Source of the DNA: Pseudomonas sp. JAI120
Lineage (GTDB): Bacteria > Pseudomonadota > Gammaproteobacteria > Pseudomonadales > Pseudomonadaceae
DNA length: 64,000 nucleotides
Reading direction: 5' to 3'
Assembly: GCF_014207255.1 (NCBI RefSeq)
Contig: NZ_JACHCZ010000005.1
Span: 186,001-250,000 of the forward strand
Shown here: positions 53,017 through 64,000 of the stretch, one piece after another
How the letters are laid out: every line of letters begins with the position of its first letter
How positions within the stretch are numbered: the first letter of the stretch is position 1
Made by a program: the position numbers and the translations under genes
Notes under the pieces: model-generated
What the model was told of the DNA's origin: nothing
The model's input: only the letters and a program-made list of their open reading frames with translations
Database searches by the model: none

Positions 53017-54669
53017 ATGACCGACCCCAAGCGCGGCGCCTTCAAAGGTTTGCTTGCATTGCTCAGGCCGTTTCGCACCATCGTGACGGTCTCCATCGCC
53101 CTGGGCATGGCCGGCGGCCTGGCCATCACGCTGTTGCTGGCGACCATCAACAACGCGCTGCACTCTTCGACCGGTATGACCCAAGGCGTGATCCTGAGCT
53201 TTGCTGCGCTGTGCGTGCTGGCGCTGACCAGTTCGATCGTCTCCGATATCGGCACCAACTACGTGGGCCAGCGGATCATTGCCGCCCTGCGCAAGGATCT
53301 CGGCGAAAAGGTGCTGTCGGCGCCCATCGAGCAGATCGAACAGTATCGCTCCCACCGCCTGATTCCGGTGCTGACCCATGACGTCGACACCATCAGCGAC
53401 TTTTCCTTCGCCTTCACCCCACTGGCCATCGCCACCACGGTGACCCTGGGCTGCCTGGGCTACCTGGCGTACCTGTCGGTGCCAATGTTCCTGATGATGG
53501 TGGTGGCGATCATCATCGGCAGCAGCGTGCAATTCATTGCCGGCGCCAAGGGCATTCGCGGCTTCGACGAGGCCCGCGACCAGGAAGATGAGCTGCAACG
53601 CTACTATTCGGCGATCGCCTCCGGCGCCAAGGAGCTGCGTATCCACCGGCCACGGCGCTACCGCATGAACACCCACCGCATCCAGGAAACCGCCGACCGC
53701 ATCAGCGATATCCAGGTGCGCTCGGTGAACATCTATATCGTCGCCAAGACCTTCGGCTCGATGCTGTTCTTCGTGGTCATCGGCCTGGCGCTGGCGATGC
53801 AGGCCTATAACCCGAACCCTGACCCGGCGGTGATCACCGGTTTCGTGCTGGTGCTGCTGTACATGAAAGGCCCGCTGGAACACGTGGTGGGTTACCTGCC
53901 GATCATCGGCAAGGCGCGCATTGCGTTTGCGCGCATCACCGAACTGTCCGAACGCTTCTCCTCGCCTGAACCGCACTTGCTGATGGACGGCAGCGAAGCG
54001 CCGACACCAGTAGTGCACAGCCTGGAGTTGCGCGGCGTGAGCTACAGCCCGCCGCCGGTGGAAGGCAGCCAGCCGTTCCACCTGGGGCCGATCAACCTGA
54101 GCATCAAGCAGGGCGATATCGTGTTTATCGTTGGCGAGAACGGCTGCGGCAAGACCACCCTGATCAAGCTGCTGCTGGGCCTGTATCAACCCCATACCGG
54201 GGAAATCCGCCTCAACGGCGAAACCGTGACCGACCCGGCGCGCGACGACTATCGACAGTTGTTCACCACGGTATTCGCCGACTACTACCTGTTCGACGAC
54301 CTGGTCCAGGGCAGCGCCACTCAGTCGTTGGACAGCGCTGCCAAGTACCTGGAGCGCCTGGAAATCGCGCACAAGGTCAGCGTCAAGGACGGCGTATTCA
54401 GCACCACCGACCTCTCCACCGGCCAGCGCAAGCGCCTGGCACTGGTCAACGCCTGGCTGGAAGAACGCCCGGTGCTGGTGTTCGACGAATGGGCCGCCGA
54501 CCAGGACCCGGCCTTTCGCCGCGTGTTCTACACCGAGCTGCTGCCGGACCTCAAGCGCTTGGGCAAGACGATCATTGTGATCAGCCATGACGACCGCTAC
54601 TTCGATATCGCCGACCAGCTGGTGCGCTTGAGTGCAGGGAAAGTCGTTGCGGAGTTGGAGCCCGCATAA
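53017..54669 (+). CDS. pvdE: Pyoverdine precursor ABC exporter
   Basis: A 550-residue half-transporter with six N-terminal membrane helices fused to an ATPase (cyclic-peptide exporter type). Walker A is GENGCGKTTL, the signature DLSTGQRKRLAL and Walker B PVLVFDEWAADQDP. It moves ferribactin to the periplasm, where PvdM, N, O and P act. The ATG at 53017 (MTDPKRGAFKG) follows CCGGGAAG. Confidence 0.93.
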   Translation: MTDPKRGAFKGLLALLRPFRTIVTVSIALGMAGGLAITLLLATINNALHSSTGMTQGVILSFAALCVLALTSSIVSDIGTNYVGQRIIAALRKDLGEKVLSAPIEQIEQYRSHRLIPVLTHDVDTISDFSFAFTPLAIATTVTLGCLGYLAYLSVPMFLMMVVAIIIGSSVQFIAGAKGIRGFDEARDQEDELQRYYSAIASGAKELRIHRPRRYRMNTHRIQETADRISDIQVRSVNIYIVAKTFGSMLFFVVIGLALAMQAYNPNPDPAVITGFVLVLLYMKGPLEHVVGYLPIIGKARIAFARITELSERFSSPEPHLLMDGSEAPTPVVHSLELRGVSYSPPPVEGSQPFHLGPINLSIKQGDIVFIVGENGCGKTTLIKLLLGLYQPHTGEIRLNGETVTDPARDDYRQLFTTVFADYYLFDDLVQGSATQSLDSAAKYLERLEIAHKVSVKDGVFSTTDLSTGQRKRLALVNAWLEERPVLVFDEWAADQDPAFRRVFYTELLPDLKRLGKTIIVISHDDRYFDIADQLVRLSAGKVVAELEPA

Positions 54670-54709
54670 TTTTTTCCGGTTTATGCGAGTGCGAACGTCT
54701 CATATGCAG

Positions 54710-54728
54710 CAATGAGAATTAACCGCAT
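54710..54728. promoter_or_regulatory. Possible Fur box before fpvA
   Basis: CAATGAGAATTAACCGCAT shares AATGANAAT and spacing with Fur operators of pseudomonads, 42 bases before the fpvA start. The right half is weak. I see no TAAAT-N16-CGT element in this gap. Confidence 0.4.
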
Positions 54729-54769
54729 TAAGTACCCATCTGCCAACACTTAAAAAGAGAAACAACACC

Positions 54770-57211
54770 ATGCCAGTACGGCTTGCCCTCAGCCCATTGA
54801 GCACCGCACTTTCCATGCGGCGGGCCCTGAAATTCAACGCTCTGCCCAATAGCCTGGCCCTGGCGGCCAGCCTGTCGATGGCGGGTTATGTGCAGGCGCA
54901 AGAGTTCGAATTGAACATCCCCGCGCAGCCGTTGAGTACTGCGCTGCAGGTATTTGGCCAACAGACCAACCTGCAAATCCTGTACAGCCCGGAGACCGTG
55001 CAGAACAAGCACAGCACGGCAGTCAGCGGCAAGATGGACCCGGTACGGGCGATCGAGCAAATGCTGGGAGGGACCGGCGTCAGCTACAGCCTGCAAGGCA
55101 GCTCGATGATCATCAACGCGCCCGGCTCCGGTAGCGGCGCCCTCGAGCTTGGCGCCACCCAGATCAACGCCAACCAACTGGGTACCATCACCGAAGGTTC
55201 CGGTTCCTACACGCCAGGCACCATCGCCACCGCCACCAAGATGGTGCTGACACCGCGCGAGACGCCGCAGTCGATTTCCGTGGTCACCCGCCAGACCATG
55301 GACGACTTCGGCCTGAACGGCATCGACGACGTGATGCGCCACACACCGGGCATCACCGTCTCGACCTTCGACAGCGAGCGCACCAACTATTATTCCCGGG
55401 GCTTCCCGATCCAGAATTTCCAGTACGACGGCGTGCCGACCACCCGCAACGAAGGTTACTCGGCCGGCCAGACCCTGAGCGACATGGCGATCTACGACCG
55501 TGTCGAAATCCTCAAGGGCACCACCGGCCTGATGACCGGCGCCGGCGGCCCGGGCGGCACCATCAACCTGGTGCGCAAGAAGCCGACCGCCGAGTTCCAG
55601 GGGCATGTGGGCCTGGGCGCCGGCTCGTGGGACAACTACCGCTCGGAGCTGGACGTGAGCGGCCCGCTGACCGAAAGCGGCAACGTGCGCGGGCGTGCCG
55701 TGGCGGTGTACCAGGACAAGCATTCGTTCATCGACCACTATGAACGCAAGACCAATGTCTACTACGGCATCCTCGAATTCGACCTGTCGCCGGACACCCT
55801 GCTGACCGTCGGTGCCGACTATCAGGACACCGATCCCAAGGGTTCGAGCTGGTCCGGCAGCCGCTCGTTGTTCGATGGTGCAGGTAACGAGATCAGCTTT
55901 GACCGTGGCTACAACAATGGCCCGAAGTGGAGCAGCTGGGGGCAATACAGCCGCAGCGTTTTCGCTACCCTGGAGCACGCGCTGGATAACGGCTGGATCG
56001 CCAAGGCCAACTACAGCAACCAGCTCAATGGCTACAACGCGCCACTGGGTTACGCTTCTCCAATAGACAAATCCACCGACAGAGCCTCGGTCTATGGTTC
56101 CAAGTTCACCGGCAAGACCATCAGCAACAACGGCGACTTCTACCTCTCCGGGCCATTCAGCCTGGGCGGTCGCGAGCATCAACTGGTCGTCGGTTCTTCG
56201 GTTTCGCGCTCGCACTGGGAAGGCAACGACTATTACGGTTACGAAGCGACCTACAAGGACAGCAATAACTTCCCGCTCTATGAGTGGAACGGCGACAGCC
56301 TCGAACCGCAATGGGGCCCGGCCCACGAAAAAGACGACATCACCCGCCAGGCAGCGGTCTACTTCTCGACACGCCTGAGCCTCACTGACGACCTGTCCCT
56401 GTTGCTCGGTTCGCGCCTGACCGACTACCGCCTGACCGGCACCAACGACTCGCGCGAGACCGGCAAACTCATCCCGTATGCGGGCGTGGTGTACGACCTG
56501 AATAAAAACTTCTCGGTGTACGGCAGCTATACCTCGATCTTCATGCCGCAGCAGCTGCGGCCCGACCGCAACAACAAGATGGTCGAGCCTGACGAAGGCG
56601 AGAACTATGAACTGGGTGTGAAGGGTGAGTTCTATGACGGCCGCCTGAATGCCAGCCTCGCCTACTTCGAGATTCATGAGTCCAATCGCGCCGAGGAAGA
56701 CACCGAGTACAACAACAATATGCCGGCCAACTCGCCTGTCGAGTGGGCCTACATGGGCGTCCAGGCCAAGACCAAGGGCTATGAAGCCGAGATTTCCGGT
56801 GAGCTGCTGCCAGGCTGGCAGGTGCAGGCGGGCTACACCCACAAGGTGATCCGCGATGACGATGGCAAGAAGTTCTCCACCTGGGAACCTCAGGACCAGC
56901 TCAATTTCTACACCAGCTACAAGCTGACCGGCGCCCTCGACAAGCTCACCCTCGGCGGCGGTGCGCGCTGGCAAGGTGAGGCGTGGCAGGATGTCTACAA
57001 CCGCGGCAAGAGTGTCACCCAGCGGTTCTCCCAAGACCCGTACTGGCTGGTCGACGCCATGGCGCGCTACCAGATCAGCAAGAACCTCTCCGCCTCGATC
57101 AACGTCAACAACGTGTTCGACAAGCGCTACTACACCAACATCGGCTTCTACACGTCGTCCTACTCGGGCGACCCGCGCAACGTGATGCTGTCGACCCGCT
57201 GGGACTTCTGA
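54770..57211 (+). CDS. fpvA: Ferripyoverdine TonB-dependent receptor
   Basis: An 813-residue outer-membrane receptor. After the signal peptide (cut near VQAQ) comes an STN signalling domain at about 46-125 (FELNIPAQPLSTALQVFGQQ), which contacts an anti-sigma factor of FpvR type. Then follow the plug (TPRETPQSISVVTRQTMDDF, GLMTGAGGPGGTINLVRKKP) and barrel ending in terminal Phe (STRWDF). It is beside pvdE and pvdD as in P. aeruginosa, so the ligand should be the strain's own pyoverdine. Confidence 0.9.
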   Translation: MPVRLALSPLSTALSMRRALKFNALPNSLALAASLSMAGYVQAQEFELNIPAQPLSTALQVFGQQTNLQILYSPETVQNKHSTAVSGKMDPVRAIEQMLGGTGVSYSLQGSSMIINAPGSGSGALELGATQINANQLGTITEGSGSYTPGTIATATKMVLTPRETPQSISVVTRQTMDDFGLNGIDDVMRHTPGITVSTFDSERTNYYSRGFPIQNFQYDGVPTTRNEGYSAGQTLSDMAIYDRVEILKGTTGLMTGAGGPGGTINLVRKKPTAEFQGHVGLGAGSWDNYRSELDVSGPLTESGNVRGRAVAVYQDKHSFIDHYERKTNVYYGILEFDLSPDTLLTVGADYQDTDPKGSSWSGSRSLFDGAGNEISFDRGYNNGPKWSSWGQYSRSVFATLEHALDNGWIAKANYSNQLNGYNAPLGYASPIDKSTDRASVYGSKFTGKTISNNGDFYLSGPFSLGGREHQLVVGSSVSRSHWEGNDYYGYEATYKDSNNFPLYEWNGDSLEPQWGPAHEKDDITRQAAVYFSTRLSLTDDLSLLLGSRLTDYRLTGTNDSRETGKLIPYAGVVYDLNKNFSVYGSYTSIFMPQQLRPDRNNKMVEPDEGENYELGVKGEFYDGRLNASLAYFEIHESNRAEEDTEYNNNMPANSPVEWAYMGVQAKTKGYEAEISGELLPGWQVQAGYTHKVIRDDDGKKFSTWEPQDQLNFYTSYKLTGALDKLTLGGGARWQGEAWQDVYNRGKSVTQRFSQDPYWLVDAMARYQISKNLSASINVNNVFDKRYYTNIGFYTSSYSGDPRNVMLSTRWDF

Positions 57212-57232
57212 TCTAACCCCGGCAACCTCCAG

Positions 57233-57268
57233 ACACCCTGCGCAGCCCGCCTGCCCAGGGTGTTTTTT
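57233..57268 (+). terminator. Rho-independent terminator of fpvA
   Basis: ACACCCTG and CAGGGTGT pair across a 15-base loop, and the stem is followed by a run of T. It lies 21 bases after the fpvA stop. Confidence 0.8.
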
Positions 57269-57313
57269 ATGGGCGATGCTTCGCCGCCCCTCCCCCCACA
57301 GCCCACCCACAAA

Positions 57314-57348
57314 AAAGCCCCGGCTCACACCACATGAGCCGGGGCTTT
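57314..57348 (-). terminator. Strong hairpin terminator of the NRPS gene
   Basis: AAAGCCCCGGCTCA pairs perfectly with TGAGCCGGGGCTTT around a 7-base loop, with A/T runs at its edges. It lies 15 bases past the NRPS stop, and it can also act on fpvA read-through. Confidence 0.85.
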
Positions 57349-57363
57349 CTGTCCAAGCGACGG

Positions 57364-64000
<6,637 letters not shown>

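Noticed and set aside
54728..57328. An 866-codon minus-strand open frame
   Set aside because: Antisense shadow of fpvA; the receptor on the plus strand has clear signal, STN, plug and barrel motifs.

Overview
The window reads as chromosome of a fluorescent Pseudomonas (P. fluorescens group). It has high GC and strong third-position GC bias, carries a pyoverdine maturation and uptake locus (pvdP, pvdMNO, pvdF, pvdE, fpvA and the 3' end of a pvdD-like synthetase), and is dotted with the TGTGGGAGGGG / CCCCTCCCACA intergenic palindromes common in this group. Species-level assignment is inference. Positions 1-7200 form a mixed accessory stretch: a decayed TonB-dependent siderophore receptor, a DUF3995 membrane protein, a truncated DUF2946 fragment, an orphan glycine-betaine-type binding protein, four small proteins of unknown role, a membrane-anchored chemoreceptor with a cytoplasmic C-terminal domain, and a DksA2-type transcription factor. 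Positions 7200-21200 hold a nearly complete myo-inositol catabolic island on the minus strand. It runs iolC (fused to a DUF2090 aldolase domain), iolE, iolB, an iolI-like gene, iolD, iolG and a second Gfo/Idh/MocA dehydrogenase, then a sugar ABC transporter (binding protein, double ATPase, permease). An RpiR-type regulator diverges from iolC. A shared palindrome, TGGAA-N6-TTCCA, lies in front of iolC and in front of the transporter, so one regulator probably controls both; iolA is not in the window. Positions 21100-30700 carry a MocR-type regulator divergent from a Bcr/CflA-type efflux pump, a small-membrane-protein operon with a 24-residue ORF, an OmpR-type two-component system, and a LysR regulator divergent from an aldo/keto reductase, SDR and SRPBCC operon. 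Positions 30700-35500 encode a gamma-glutamyl-polyamine set (puuA, a PotF-like binding protein, puuB) divergent from an AraC regulator. Positions 35500-41800 are acetoin/2,3-butanediol catabolism: acoABC behind a sigma-54-type promoter, the enhancer-binding activator acoR, and a butanediol dehydrogenase. Near-identical 17-bp palindromes lie upstream of acoA and of the butanediol dehydrogenase and probably are AcoR sites. Positions 41800-46600 contain a TonB receptor without a signalling domain, a carboxymuconolactone-decarboxylase-like protein, and an Lrp regulator divergent from methionine gamma-lyase. From 46550 to the end lies the pyoverdine locus in an order like that of P. aeruginosa. Four matches to the PvdS promoter pattern TAAAT-N16-CGT sit in two divergent intergenic regions. 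The window closes inside the last two modules of the NRPS (A-T-E-C-A-T-TE), whose final adenylation domain reads as serine-specific. No tRNA, rRNA, CRISPR array, intact insertion sequence or prophage was seen.
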